DNA of 64,000 nt from Albirhodobacter sp048262715 (GCA_048262715.1 JBLXEV010000006.1:169875-233874), one strand, 5' to 3'; shown: positions 16,498 to 26,256, numbered from the stretch's first letter. The notes: generated from the letters alone by a model not told the origin. Translations and numbers: made by a program.

Positions 16498-17796
16498 ATG
16501 CTTAAACTTGCAACCGTTTCCACCCTCGCGCTCTCGCTCACCGCAGGCGCGGCCCTCGCACAGACCGACATCACATGGTGGCACGGGATGGGCGGGCGCA
16601 ATGGCGAGGTCGTCAACGAGATCTCGAAAATGTTCAACGAGGCGCAAAGCGACTGCGCGATCACCCCGCTCTCGAAGGGCACCTATGAGGAAGCGCTGTC
16701 CTCGGGCATCGCGGCGTTCCGCTCGGGTGAACAGCCCAATATCTTGCAGGTGTTTGATGCCGGTGCGGCCACGATCATCAGCGCGAAGGGCGCGACGATC
16801 CCTGCCGAAGATCTGATCGTCACTGCGGGCGGCGCGTTCAACCGCGACGAATTCATTGCGGGCGTGCGCAATTTCTACGCCGATAAAGATGGCAAATTCA
16901 TCGGGATGCCATTCAACGCCTCCGCCCCGATCCTGTATTTCAACACCGATGCCCTCACCGCCGCTGGCGTTGAAGCGCCGAAAACATGGGAAGAATTCGA
17001 GGCGATTGCGCCGAAGCTGAAAGAGGCGGGCTATATTCCGCTGGCGGCCTCGCAGCTCACCTGGATGATGGTGGAGAACTTCAAATCCCGCAACAACCAG
17101 CAATTCGCCAGCAACCACAACGGCTATGACGGGTTTGACGGCACCGAAATGATGGTGACGGACGCCAATCAGGTGATGATGTTCGACAAGCTCAAAGAAT
17201 GGGCCGATGCGGGGCTTTACGGCTTCTACGGCGCAGGCTGGGCAGATAACCAAAAGCCGTTCGAGGAAGGCAAAGTCGCTATGTGGATCGGCTCGTCCGG
17301 CTCCTTCGGCGGCTTGCAAAAAACCGCCACGGCCCCGTTCTCGGCGACCTTCATGCCCTATTGGAGCGCGATTGAAGGGGCTGGCACACAATCCTTCATC
17401 GGCGGCGCGGCCCTGTTCGCGATGTCAGGCAAATCGAATGAGGAAAACGCCTGCACCGCGGCTTTCTTCTCCTATCTGACCTCGCCGGAGGTGCAGGTCT
17501 ATTACCACAAGGCAACCGGCTATGTGCCGATCACCGAAGCAGCCTACGATCTGGCAAAATCGCAAGGTTACTACGACGAGCAACCGGTGGCCGAAGTCGG
17601 TATCCAGCAGCTGATGCTGCCGGGTGGTGAATGGTCGAAGGGCTACCGTATGGGCTTCTACCCGCAGATCCGTTCGGTGATGGAGCGCGAGTTCAACCGG
17701 ATCTTCTCGGGCGAAGTCACCCCGACGCAAGCCTTTGAGGTGATCGAGTCTGAGGGCAACCAGCTGCTCGCGAAATTCGCGAAAACCGCTGGCTGA
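16498..17796 (+). CDS. ugpB: sn-glycerol-3-phosphate ABC transporter, binding protein UgpB
   Basis: Periplasmic receptor for sn-glycerol-3-phosphate or related glycerophosphodiesters, 432 residues. Signal peptide 1-21 (ends ALAQ). UgpB landmarks include TWWHGMGGRNGE, FRSGEQPNILQVFDAG, PFNASAPILYFN, HKATGYVPITEAAYDLAKSQG and MGFYPQIR. GCAGGAG precedes ATG 16498, five codons after an in-frame ATG at 16483. First gene of ugpBAEC in canonical order. Confidence 0.93.
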   Translation: MLKLATVSTLALSLTAGAALAQTDITWWHGMGGRNGEVVNEISKMFNEAQSDCAITPLSKGTYEEALSSGIAAFRSGEQPNILQVFDAGAATIISAKGATIPAEDLIVTAGGAFNRDEFIAGVRNFYADKDGKFIGMPFNASAPILYFNTDALTAAGVEAPKTWEEFEAIAPKLKEAGYIPLAASQLTWMMVENFKSRNNQQFASNHNGYDGFDGTEMMVTDANQVMMFDKLKEWADAGLYGFYGAGWADNQKPFEEGKVAMWIGSSGSFGGLQKTATAPFSATFMPYWSAIEGAGTQSFIGGAALFAMSGKSNEENACTAAFFSYLTSPEVQVYYHKATGYVPITEAAYDLAKSQGYYDEQPVAEVGIQQLMLPGGEWSKGYRMGFYPQIRSVMEREFNRIFSGEVTPTQAFEVIESEGNQLLAKFAKTAG

Positions 17797-17868
17797 TCTG
17801 ACGCACGGACCTTCTGCGGGCTGCCGATCTCCCTCGGCAGCCCCACTCCCTTCCGAAACGGCTTCCCC

Positions 17869-18840
17869 ATGTCCCATCCCTCCCCCCCGCTGCGCGCAGG
17901 CCCGACGCTTGGTCTTGCCAAAGTGCCACGCCGGACCTCTCGCCCCCCTTCGCCGCCCGCAAAGCGCGTGCAATTTGGCGGTGGCGTCACGCCTTGGGCC
18001 TTCGTTCTGCCGCAACTATTGGTGGTGGCGGTGTTCTTCTATTGGCCCTCGGTGCAGGCCGTTACCTCGTCTTTCTACATCGAGGATCCGTTCGGATTCG
18101 GCTCCACCTTCGTCGGGCTTGAGAATTACAAGGACGTGGTGAGCGGCTCGGAATACCGCTCTATCGCGGGGTTTACGGCGCTGTTTTCTGTGGTGGTGAC
18201 AGCGCTGGCGCTGTCCATCGGGCTCTTGCTGGCGGTGAAGGCGGATAAGGTCATTCGCGGGGCAAGTGCTTATAAAACCGCGCTGATTTCCGTCTACGCC
18301 ATCGCGCCGCCCGTTGCGGGACTGATGGGGATGATGTTTTTTGATATGCATATCGGCCCGTTCAAAGATCTCGCGGCGCTGTTTGGCTATGATCTGCGCG
18401 TGGGCATCAACTATTGGGATACCGCAGGCGCGCTGACGATTGTCGCGGTCTGGAAGCAGATCCCGTATAATTTCATCTTCTTCCTCTCGGGCCTGCAATC
18501 GGTGCCGATCTCGGTGCGCGAGGCCGCGCTGATCGATGCGCAATCAGGCTGGCGCAGGTTCCGCGATATCACCCTGCCCCTGCTCGCGCCGACGGCGTTT
18601 TTCCTACTGGTGATCAACATCACCTACACGCTGTTCGACACGTTCGCGATCATTGATGTGATGGTGAAAGACAAGCCCGCCAACAACCCGATGACCCTTG
18701 TCTACAAGGTCTATCTCGATGGGTTCAAAGGCAATGATATCGGCGGCTCCTCGGCGCAATCGGTGATTTTGATGCTGGTCGTGGCGGCGCTGACCATCGT
18801 GCAATTCCGCTTCCTCGAACGCCGCGTCCATTACGGGTGA
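17869..18840 (+). CDS. ugpA: Glycerol-3-phosphate ABC transporter permease UgpA
   Basis: 323-residue inner-membrane permease with six hydrophobic segments and the EAA loop EAALIDAQSGWRRFRDITLP that contacts the ATPase. The first ~40 residues are a Pro/Arg-rich hydrophilic extension; an internal start is possible but none with a better ribosome-binding site is obvious. It pairs with UgpE, whose start is 3 nt downstream. Confidence 0.92.
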   Translation: MSHPSPPLRAGPTLGLAKVPRRTSRPPSPPAKRVQFGGGVTPWAFVLPQLLVVAVFFYWPSVQAVTSSFYIEDPFGFGSTFVGLENYKDVVSGSEYRSIAGFTALFSVVVTALALSIGLLLAVKADKVIRGASAYKTALISVYAIAPPVAGLMGMMFFDMHIGPFKDLAALFGYDLRVGINYWDTAGALTIVAVWKQIPYNFIFFLSGLQSVPISVREAALIDAQSGWRRFRDITLPLLAPTAFFLLVINITYTLFDTFAIIDVMVKDKPANNPMTLVYKVYLDGFKGNDIGGSSAQSVILMLVVAALTIVQFRFLERRVHYG

Positions 18841-18843
18841 TCC

Positions 18844-19686
18844 ATGCACAAGATGAAACCTCTCGATCACCTGATCCTGATCCTCGGCGCGCTGTTCTTG
18901 CTGATCCCGGTGCTGATGGCCTTCGCCTCCTCCACCCATTCCGCAGCGGAGATCCACATGCAGGGGATGACGCTGCTCCCCGGTTCGGAAGGCGCCGCGA
19001 CCTATACCAAAGTCCTCACCCAAGCGGGCGGGTTCACGGGGCAAGTCACCGGTGCGCGGATGCTGATGAATTCGATGATCCTCGGCGTTGGCTTTGCGGT
19101 GGGCAAGATCGCGCTGTCGATGATGGCGGCCTACGGGCTTGTGTATTTCCGGTTCCGCTTTGCGGTGCCGCTGTTCTGGATGATCTTCACAACGCTTCTC
19201 TTGCCGCTCGAAGTGCGGATCATGCCCTCCTATCAGGTGATGTCGGATCTGCATCTGCTCAACACCTATACCGGCCTGATCGTGCCGCTCTTGGCCTCGG
19301 CCACGGGCACGTTCTACTTCCGGCAATATTTCAAAGCGGTGCCCGACGAGATCTTGGAGGCCGCGCGGATTGATGGCGCGGGGCCGATCAAGTTCTTCCT
19401 CGACATCCTGATCCCGCTCTCGAAACCGATGATGGCGGCAATGTTCATCATCATGTTCGTCTACGGCTGGAACCAATATCTCTGGCCGATGATGATGACG
19501 ACGGAGGAAGGGTTCTTCACCTTGATCCGTGGCATCAAGTCGATCCTGCAAGTTTGGATCGGCAGCCAGATCCCCGATTACAACGAAGCCTTTGCCCTTG
19601 CCGTGCTGGCGATGATCCCGCCTGTGGCGCTGGTCGTGTTTTTCCAGCGCATGTTCATCAAGGGTCTGACGGAAAGCGATAAATAA
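18844..19686 (+). CDS. ugpE: Glycerol-3-phosphate ABC transporter permease UgpE
   Basis: Second permease of the Ugp importer, 280 residues, six hydrophobic segments, EAA loop EAARIDGAGPIKFFLDILIPLS, and the typical ending FFQRMFIKGLTESDK. The stop overlaps the ugpC ATG by 1 nt (TAATG). Confidence 0.93.
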   Translation: MHKMKPLDHLILILGALFLLIPVLMAFASSTHSAAEIHMQGMTLLPGSEGAATYTKVLTQAGGFTGQVTGARMLMNSMILGVGFAVGKIALSMMAAYGLVYFRFRFAVPLFWMIFTTLLLPLEVRIMPSYQVMSDLHLLNTYTGLIVPLLASATGTFYFRQYFKAVPDEILEAARIDGAGPIKFFLDILIPLSKPMMAAMFIIMFVYGWNQYLWPMMMTTEEGFFTLIRGIKSILQVWIGSQIPDYNEAFALAVLAMIPPVALVVFFQRMFIKGLTESDK

Positions 19687-20873
19687 TGGCCGAAATTTCC
19701 TTGAATGCGGTTGGCAAAGACTATGGCAACGGGGTCCGCGCGATCCAGAACGCCGAAATCACGATTGCGGATGGTGAATTTGTCGTGCTGGTCGGGCCTT
19801 CGGGCTGCGGCAAATCCACCCTGTTGCGGATGGTCGCAGGGCTGGAGGAGATTACCGAGGGCGAGATTGCCATTGGCGGGCGGGTGGTGAACCAGCTTGA
19901 TCCCGCGCAGCGCGATATCGCGATGGTGTTCCAGAATTACGCGCTCTACCCGCATATGACGGTGCGCGAGAATATGGCCTACGGGCTGAAAAACCGTGGC
20001 ACGCCAAAGGCCGAGATCGAGGCCCGCGTGGCGGAAGCGGCACGGATGTTGGAACTCGGGCCCTATCTCGATCGCAAGCCCCGCGCGCTTTCGGGCGGGC
20101 AGCGGCAACGGGTGGCGATGGGCCGCGCGATCGTGCGCCAACCGGCGGCGTTCTTGTTTGACGAGCCGCTCTCGAACCTTGATGCGAAGCTGCGGGTTAG
20201 CATGCGTGCCGAAATCCGTGCCCTGCAACGCCGCCTGAAAACCACCGCGCTCTACGTCACCCATGACCAGTTGGAGGCGATGACGCTGGCCGACCGGATT
20301 GTGGTGCTGAACGCGGGTCAGATCGAGCAGATCGGCACCCCGCTGGAGGTTTATCACCGCCCCGCCTCGACCTTCGTGGCGAGCTTTATCGGCGCGCCTG
20401 CGATGAACCTGATGGATGCGCAGATCCTCAGCGGGCGGCTTTGGCTGGGCGCGCAGGATCTCGGCCCCCTGCCCGCCGCCCAGCGCACCCTGCCCGATGG
20501 CCCCGTGATCTTGGGCCTGCGGGCCGAGGCGCTCACCTGTGATCTGGGGGGCGCCCCTCATGCGCTGCCGCTCAAGGTGAGCTTCGTCGAAGAGCTCGGA
20601 TCAGGGCGCGTGGTCAATGGCCATATCGACGGCCAACCCCTCGCGCTGGCGCTGGCCTCGAAGCCGGTTCCCAATACCGGATCATTCGAGCTGGGCCAGC
20701 CTGAACCCCTGACCGCAGCCCCCGTTGGGGACACTGTGATGATCCATGCCGCGCCGCAAATCTGGCATCTGTTTGACACGGTGACAGGCAAGCGATTGGA
20801 AGGGAACGCGGTGCGCAGATCCTCTGACAGCGACACCGCTCAAGCCCAACGCGAGACCTCCGCGATGCGGTGA
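19686..20873 (+). CDS. ugpC: Glycerol-3-phosphate ABC transporter ATPase UgpC
   Basis: 395-residue ATPase that powers UgpAE. Walker A GPSGCGKST, Q-loop FQNYALYPHM, signature LSGGQRQRVAMGRA, Walker B FLFDEPLSNLD and H-loop YVTHD occupy the first ~220 residues; the rest is the OB-type regulatory domain (TOBE) of the MalK/UgpC class. Last gene of the operon; a hairpin follows. Confidence 0.93.
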   Translation: MAEISLNAVGKDYGNGVRAIQNAEITIADGEFVVLVGPSGCGKSTLLRMVAGLEEITEGEIAIGGRVVNQLDPAQRDIAMVFQNYALYPHMTVRENMAYGLKNRGTPKAEIEARVAEAARMLELGPYLDRKPRALSGGQRQRVAMGRAIVRQPAAFLFDEPLSNLDAKLRVSMRAEIRALQRRLKTTALYVTHDQLEAMTLADRIVVLNAGQIEQIGTPLEVYHRPASTFVASFIGAPAMNLMDAQILSGRLWLGAQDLGPLPAAQRTLPDGPVILGLRAEALTCDLGGAPHALPLKVSFVEELGSGRVVNGHIDGQPLALALASKPVPNTGSFELGQPEPLTAAPVGDTVMIHAAPQIWHLFDTVTGKRLEGNAVRRSSDSDTAQAQRETSAMR

Positions 20874-20892
20874 GGGGCGCGGCCCCAAAACA

Positions 20893-20926
20893 CATAGCCG
20901 CCTGCCCAGCGAGGCAAGCGGCTATG
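20893..20926. terminator. Hairpin between ugpC and the convergent Hint gene
   Basis: CATAGCCGCCTGCC pairs with GGCAAGCGGCTATG across a short loop, with one internal mismatch. On the minus strand it is followed by TGTGTTTTG, so it may terminate the Hint gene as well as ugp. Confidence 0.6.
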
Positions 20927-20972
20927 GGGGGAGGTTGTTCTATGAGCGCTGAAACTCCGCCAGCGCAATGGA

Positions 20973-22037
20973 TCAATTGACCAAGAATTTCCCATTTTGC
21001 ATGTGGCGCGAGGCGAGTTGACGCGCCTTTTTGCCCGCCGCCAAGATCCGCGCGGGAACGGGGCTGTAATCAAGCGCGCGGAGCTGCGGGAACAGGGCGA
21101 AAATCTCGATACGCGCTGACGCGCTGACAGATTTGAGCGCTTGTGGTCCGGTATAGAGGGATTCCGCCTCGGCCCCATTGGCAAAGACCACCTCATGCTG
21201 ATCGAAGAGCAGGTGGAAATACTCCACCCCTTCGCATTCCGCAAAAATATCGATCCCGTCGACCTCAAGCAGAAGCTTGGCTGCGACTAGAATCTCATCA
21301 GTGTCAAACATCCGTTGCGCGATCCGCGAGCGCACGAGAATGCGGTGCTGTGGCGAGACGATCAGATCGGCCTCAGGGATCCCCTTGCCCAAGGCGCCCG
21401 CCTTGATCCGGATTGGCGCAAGCTCTGGTTTTTGCGCCAGCGCACGCGCCCCGATGGATCTATGGCCAATCCAGGCAATCGGCTTCGCGCCGTTGTCTTT
21501 CGTGAGAACCAAATCGCCAACCTTCAGCGTCTCGATCGGGCGCGGCCCGTCCAAGGTCTCGATGAGGACACCGCGAGTAAAGCAAAGCGGGGCGTCAGTG
21601 TCAAAATCATAGCCGACCGCCTGCACATTGATCGTTGACAGCACTGTTCCGGTCAGTGTCGGCATATCGCCATCCGGGAAGATAACGTATTGGTTTCCTG
21701 ATCCATCAACCGCAATAAGAATATTGCTGGTGGAGAGAAGCGCGGAGTAGGTTCCGCTCCCCACGAGGGTCAAATTCAGCGTCGTAGTGGTCGGAGAGCC
21801 GATCAGCGGAACATTGGTGTTCGTGACGGTGAATTGCTCCCCCACCATCAGTCTCTGGTCATTCCCATCTGGCTGCGAAAGGGAAATCGTGCGGGTTCCG
21901 CCCAATCCACTCCCAGAGGTTTGGCCCGTCGTCAGCAACCCCAGATCCAGCGCACTGAGGGATTGAGACCCTCCACCAATGGTGAGGACCGCGAGAGAGC
22001 GGAAATAGTCGGAGCCGGTTTCGAGAACGATTGCCAT
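20973..22037 (-). CDS. Hint-domain protein
   Basis: 354 residues. The C-terminal half is a Hint (hedgehog/intein) module starting at CFTRGVLIETLDG and containing VGDLVLTKDNG, the SPQHRI block and YFHLLFDQHEVVFANG. Hint domains can cleave a peptide bond on their N-terminal side using the first Cys. The N-terminal ~150 residues are Ser/Thr/Gly-rich with a beta-like pattern and no family I recognise. Single Hint proteins of this design are common in Rhodobacterales; the role is unknown. ATG 22037 is preferred to a TTG three codons upstream. Confidence 0.8.
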   Translation of the reverse strand: MAIVLETGSDYFRSLAVLTIGGGSQSLSALDLGLLTTGQTSGSGLGGTRTISLSQPDGNDQRLMVGEQFTVTNTNVPLIGSPTTTTLNLTLVGSGTYSALLSTSNILIAVDGSGNQYVIFPDGDMPTLTGTVLSTINVQAVGYDFDTDAPLCFTRGVLIETLDGPRPIETLKVGDLVLTKDNGAKPIAWIGHRSIGARALAQKPELAPIRIKAGALGKGIPEADLIVSPQHRILVRSRIAQRMFDTDEILVAAKLLLEVDGIDIFAECEGVEYFHLLFDQHEVVFANGAEAESLYTGPQALKSVSASARIEIFALFPQLRALDYSPVPARILAAGKKARQLASRHMQNGKFLVN

Positions 22038-22424
22038 GCTGTGCAACTTTCATTGGGGATGAAAGACGGGGAGCGCACAGCCCAAACTGACAAATAAGAA
22101 ACACCTTTAAAACAACCTTAGGTATAAAAACTGATTCGTGAAGTACCTTTTACGTGCGGCGCAAACTTTTTTGAGCCCGTGTTTTATGGACAAACAACTG
22201 TGGGGCGGAATGAATTGCGAAATTCGGGCACATCGGGGCCGCCCGCTGCGCGATCGCCACCGTGACGTTTCCCCGAAGCAAGGGCCATTCCGCGCGGCGT
22301 CGCGCCCTGCGGCAGATTGCCCCCAGCAATCGCCGCCGCTCTCTGGTTTCCAGCCGGAAAATCCCCTACATACCCGCAAGGAGCCGCCCTTTTTGAGGGC
22401 AGGGTCGGGAGCCGAGGAGAAACT
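22038..22424. other. 387-bp intergenic region, divergent promoters expected
   Basis: Separates the minus-strand Hint gene from plus-strand ygiC. The left ~120 bp is AT-rich and fits a promoter for the Hint gene; GAGGAGAAACT directly precedes ygiC. I found no convincing ORF, RNA gene or operator. Confidence 0.5.
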
Positions 22425-23651
22425 ATGCAGAAAATCACCCTTTCAGAGCGGCCAAACTGGCGCGACTACGCGCAAGAGGTCGGCTTTACCTTCGCGGATA
22501 TGCATGGTGAGCCCTATTGGGATGAGACCTCTGCCTATGAATTCTCGCTTCAAGAGATCGAGGACGGAATCGAGGATCCGGCGACCGAATTGCACGCGAT
22601 GTGCCGCGAGGCGGTGGCGCATATTTTGCAAAGCGAGGCGCTGATGGATCGACTCGCGATCCCTGTCGCGCACCGCGATCTGATTGCGCAAAGCTGGCAG
22701 CGCGGCGATCCCGAGATCTATGGTCGTTTCGATTTCGCCTATGATGGCAATGGCCCTGCGAAGCTGTTGGAATATAACGCGGATACCCCGACTTCGCTTT
22801 ACGAGAGCGCCTCCTTCCAGTGGCAATGGCTGGAAGATCAGATCGGCGCGGGCGTCTTGCCGCAGGGATCGGATCAGTTCAACGGCATCCATGAGTCGCT
22901 GGTCGAGCGGTTCGGCGCGGTGTTCGAGCCCAAGAGCCAGCTGCATTTCACCGCCGTCGGCGGCAATCCTGAGGATTACAGCACCGTCGAGGCGATGGGC
23001 TGGGCGGCGCGTGAGGCGGGCCTTGGCGCGCATTACTGTGATCTGGAAAAGATCGCGATCAGTGACGAGGGCCAGTTCCTCGACGATCAGGACCGGACTA
23101 TCGGTGTCTTGTTCAAGCTCTACCCTTGGGAAGATCTGCTGCGCGACCCGTTTGCCCAGAATATCAACGGCGCGAATTGCCTGTTCTTGGAGCCTGCTTG
23201 GAAGGCACTCTTGTCAAATAAGGGCCTCCTGCCCGTCTTGTGGCAGATGTTTGAGGGCCATCCGAACCTGTTGCCCGCGTTCTTCGAGGCCGATATCGGC
23301 GGCGGGATGGGCGGCACAGGCCCCATCGCGGGCGATGTTTCGGCGGCGTTCTCGCGCGCCGAGGCACAGTTGACGGCGGGCCATGTGCGCAAGCCGATCC
23401 TGTCGCGCGAGGGGGCCTCGGTGAGCATCCTCAAGAATGGCGAGATCGTGGAGCAGGCGCAAAACACCGAATATTCAGAGCATCCGCGCATTGTGCAAGC
23501 CTATGCGCCTTTGCCGCAGTTCGACGGGTTCCGCCCCGTGATCGGGGCTTGGGTCGTGGGCGAGGCCTGCGTCGGCGTTGGCATTCGCGAGGACCGCTCG
23601 CGGATCACGCAGGATCTGTCGCGGTTCAAACCGCATTTCATCACCGCATGA
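22425..23651 (+). CDS. ygiC: Glutathionylspermidine synthase-family protein (YgiC-like)
   Basis: 408-residue ATP-grasp-type amide ligase related to the synthetase half of glutathionylspermidine synthase. Recognisable blocks are GRFDFAYDGNGPAKLLEYNADTP, PWEDL, and the C-terminal GGGMGGTGPIAG and SREGASVSI segments. Cytosolic; the true substrate of YgiC proteins is unknown. ATG 22425 follows GAGGAGA. It is paired with a ygiB-like lipoprotein gene 49 bp downstream, an association also found in enterobacteria. Confidence 0.87.
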   Translation: MQKITLSERPNWRDYAQEVGFTFADMHGEPYWDETSAYEFSLQEIEDGIEDPATELHAMCREAVAHILQSEALMDRLAIPVAHRDLIAQSWQRGDPEIYGRFDFAYDGNGPAKLLEYNADTPTSLYESASFQWQWLEDQIGAGVLPQGSDQFNGIHESLVERFGAVFEPKSQLHFTAVGGNPEDYSTVEAMGWAAREAGLGAHYCDLEKIAISDEGQFLDDQDRTIGVLFKLYPWEDLLRDPFAQNINGANCLFLEPAWKALLSNKGLLPVLWQMFEGHPNLLPAFFEADIGGGMGGTGPIAGDVSAAFSRAEAQLTAGHVRKPILSREGASVSILKNGEIVEQAQNTEYSEHPRIVQAYAPLPQFDGFRPVIGAWVVGEACVGVGIREDRSRITQDLSRFKPHFITA

Positions 23652-23700
23652 GGGCCGCGAAGGTGCTCTCTCACTCCAATTCGAAAGAGGTAGGATTGTC

Positions 23701-24285
23701 ATGACAAAACGTTCCAATCGGGTCGCCATCGCCATCCTCGGCGCTGCCGCCTTTACGCTTGCGGGGTGCCGCGAAGAACAGGTGGACGCGCAAGCCTTCC
23801 CCGATCTGCAGAGCTGCACCGATGCCGCCACGCGCGGCGGCATGTTCTCGGTGGACGATTGCCGCGCCTCCTTTGCCGAGGCGGAAGCCCTGCATGTTGA
23901 GGCCGCCCCCCGCTATGACAGCGTTGCGGTCTGCGAAGAACAACACGGCGTTGGCGCTTGCGGCACCGAGGCTGCGGCCAATCCACAGGGCGGATCGGGC
24001 AGCATATTCATGCCGCTGCTGGCGGGCTATCTGATCGGCAATATGCTGGGAGGCCGGACTGGCATGGCGGGCGCGCAGCCGCTCTATAAAACGCCGGACG
24101 GGAAGTTCACCAATGCCGCGCGCACCAGCGCCTTCTCGACCAATAGCGGCGCGGCAAAAATGAACACGTCGCAATTCACCCGCCCCACCGCCACCGCAGG
24201 AAAAGCCCCGATGACCCGTGCCACCGCAGCCTCGCGCGGCGGGTTCGGCAGTGCGGGCGCAGGGCGCACGGGGTTCGGCGGGTAA
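23701..24285 (+). CDS. ygiB: DUF1190 (YgiB-like) lipoprotein
   Basis: 194 residues. The N-terminus has a signal peptide ending in a lipobox (FTLAGC, Cys at about 22), so it should be lipid-anchored. Next come two Cys-containing segments with SCTDAA and the DDCRASFAEAEALH motif of DUF1190, then a glycine-rich hydrophobic patch (PLLAGYLIGNMLGG) and a low-complexity Gly/Arg/Thr tail. ATG 23701 is chosen because it begins the signal peptide. Function unknown; probably works with YgiC in the envelope. Confidence 0.82.
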   Translation: MTKRSNRVAIAILGAAAFTLAGCREEQVDAQAFPDLQSCTDAATRGGMFSVDDCRASFAEAEALHVEAAPRYDSVAVCEEQHGVGACGTEAAANPQGGSGSIFMPLLAGYLIGNMLGGRTGMAGAQPLYKTPDGKFTNAARTSAFSTNSGAAKMNTSQFTRPTATAGKAPMTRATAASRGGFGSAGAGRTGFGG

Positions 24286-24319
24286 GGGCCTGCCGCTCGG
24301 ATCTCGGCGCGTTCCACGT

Positions 24320-24357
24320 TAAAAGCCACCGCGCCAAAGGGCCGGTGGCTTTTCTTT
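24320..24357 (+). terminator. Intrinsic terminator after ygiB
   Basis: AAAAGCCACCG pairs with CGGTGGCTTTT around a GC-rich loop, followed by CTTTT. It is usable from both strands and separates ygiB from the convergent ABC exporter gene. Confidence 0.85.
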
Positions 24358-24395
24358 TCAGGTCATGCCTGCCGTCAGATCAGACAGGGTTTCGG

Positions 24396-26243
24396 TCAAG
24401 CGTCGGGCGCAAGGAAGCCCCCTGATTGCCGCTGCCAGAGCCGCGCATAAAGGCCGCCGCGCGCCAGCAATTCGGCATGCGTGCCCTCCTCTACGATCCG
24501 GCCCTGATCCATCACTACCAGCCGATCCATTGCCGCAATCGTCGAGAGGCGATGCGCGATGGCAATCACGGTTTTGCCCTCCATAAGCGCCTCCAGACGC
24601 GACTGGATCGCGGCTTCGACCTCGCTATCGAGGGCACTTGTCGCCTCATCGAGGATCAGGATCGGCGCATCTTTCAACGCTACCCGCGCAATCGCAATCC
24701 GTTGGCGCTGCCCGCCCGAAAGTTTCACCCCGCGCTCGCCGACATGGGCATCCAAGCCGCGGCGACCATGGCTATCGCTCAGATCCGGCACGAACCCGTC
24801 TGCCTCGGCCACCCGCAGCGCCGCCTCGATCTGCACATCGGTGGCCCCGGGGCGACCATAGGCGATGTTCTCACGCACCGAGCGATGCAGCAGCGAGCTA
24901 TCCTGCGTCACCACCCCAATCGCCGCGCGCAGGCTGTCTTGCGTCACCTTGGAGATATCCTGCCCGTCGATGGTGATCTGCCCATCCTCGATATCGTGGA
25001 ACCGCAGCAGGAGGTTGATCAGCGTCGATTTTCCCGCCCCGGAGCGGCCTACAAGCCCGACCCGCTCGCCCTGTTTGAGGCGCAGGCTCAGATCCTCCAG
25101 CACCGCCATCGGCTGCGCGCCCTCCATCCCGCGATAGCGGAAGGTGACATTGTCGAAATGCACTTCACCGCGCTGGGTCACCAGCGGTTTTGCGCCCGTC
25201 GCATCACTGACGTCGCGGTGCATCGAGAGGCTGGAAATCCCGTCCCGAACCGTGCCGATATTCTCGAACAGGGCGGCGAATTCCCACATGATCCAATGCG
25301 CCATATTGTTCAGCCGCATCGCCAGCGGCACCGCAATCGCCACCGCCCCCACCGCGATCTCGCCGCGCGACCAAAGCCACAGGCCCAGCCCCGCCACGGA
25401 GGCCAAGAGCCAGACGTTGATCAGGTTGAGCGTGACATCTTGCACCGTGGATAGGCGCATCTGGCGATACACCGTGCCCAAGAAACGATCCATCCCCTCG
25501 CGCATCCAGCGCTCTTCGCGGTCCGAATGCGAGAACAGCTTGACCGTTGCGATATTGGTATAGCTATCGACAACCCGCCCCAGCATCTGGCTGCGCGCAT
25601 CCGCCTGATCTTGTGCCACCCGGCCCAGACGCGGCACGATCTGCCACAGCATCACCCCGTAGGCCAAAGCCCAGACCGCAAACGGGATCGCCAATCGCCA
25701 ATCTTGATGCGCGGCAAGGGCCAGCGCGCCCAGAAAATAGATCAGCACATAGCTGCCGACATCCATGATCTTCATCGCGACTTCGCGCACGCCAAGCGCG
25801 GTTTGCATCAGGCGCTGCGCGATCCGGCCCGCGAATTCATCCTGAAAATACCCAATCGATTGGCGCAGCAAATACCGATGCGCCTGCCAGCGGATCCGCT
25901 GCGGGAAATTGCCCATCAGCGATTGATGCAGGATCATCGAGGAGACGATGTTCAGCAGAGGCATCACCACCAGCAAGACCGTCGCCATCAACGCCAGTCG
26001 CCCGCCCTCCTGCGCCCAAAAAACCTCGCGCGGCGTATCGGACAGCCGGTCGATCAACTCGCCCAGCCAGCCAAATAGCACCACCTCAATCAGCGCAATC
26101 GCGCCTGAGCCCAGCGCCAACAACACCAACCACGGCAGCGCGCCACGGCTGTAATGCAACAAGAACCGCCAGAGCGAGCGCGGAGGCATCCTTGGCGCGT
26201 CATCGGGATAAGGCGCGATGCGGCGTTCAAACCAGGAAAACAT
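24396..26243 (-). CDS. ABC exporter, fused membrane and ATPase domains
   Basis: 615-residue half-transporter of the MsbA/multidrug type, acting as a dimer in the inner membrane. Six hydrophobic segments cover about 25-310; the ATPase domain has Walker A GRSGAGKST, signature KLSGGQRQRIAIAR, Walker B ILILDEATSALD and H-loop AIAHRLST. It is monocistronic, and a long inverted repeat lies over its promoter. Exported substrate (lipid, drug or peptide) cannot be told. Confidence 0.92.
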   Translation of the reverse strand: MFSWFERRIAPYPDDAPRMPPRSLWRFLLHYSRGALPWLVLLALGSGAIALIEVVLFGWLGELIDRLSDTPREVFWAQEGGRLALMATVLLVVMPLLNIVSSMILHQSLMGNFPQRIRWQAHRYLLRQSIGYFQDEFAGRIAQRLMQTALGVREVAMKIMDVGSYVLIYFLGALALAAHQDWRLAIPFAVWALAYGVMLWQIVPRLGRVAQDQADARSQMLGRVVDSYTNIATVKLFSHSDREERWMREGMDRFLGTVYRQMRLSTVQDVTLNLINVWLLASVAGLGLWLWSRGEIAVGAVAIAVPLAMRLNNMAHWIMWEFAALFENIGTVRDGISSLSMHRDVSDATGAKPLVTQRGEVHFDNVTFRYRGMEGAQPMAVLEDLSLRLKQGERVGLVGRSGAGKSTLINLLLRFHDIEDGQITIDGQDISKVTQDSLRAAIGVVTQDSSLLHRSVRENIAYGRPGATDVQIEAALRVAEADGFVPDLSDSHGRRGLDAHVGERGVKLSGGQRQRIAIARVALKDAPILILDEATSALDSEVEAAIQSRLEALMEGKTVIAIAHRLSTIAAMDRLVVMDQGRIVEEGTHAELLARGGLYARLWQRQSGGFLAPDA

Positions 26244-26256
26244 CGGAGAAACTTTC

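Noticed and set aside
18604..19551. Minus-strand ORF of 315 codons opposite ugpE
   Set aside because: Charged His/Arg/Gln-rich translation, a mirror of the membrane protein UgpE; no start signal.
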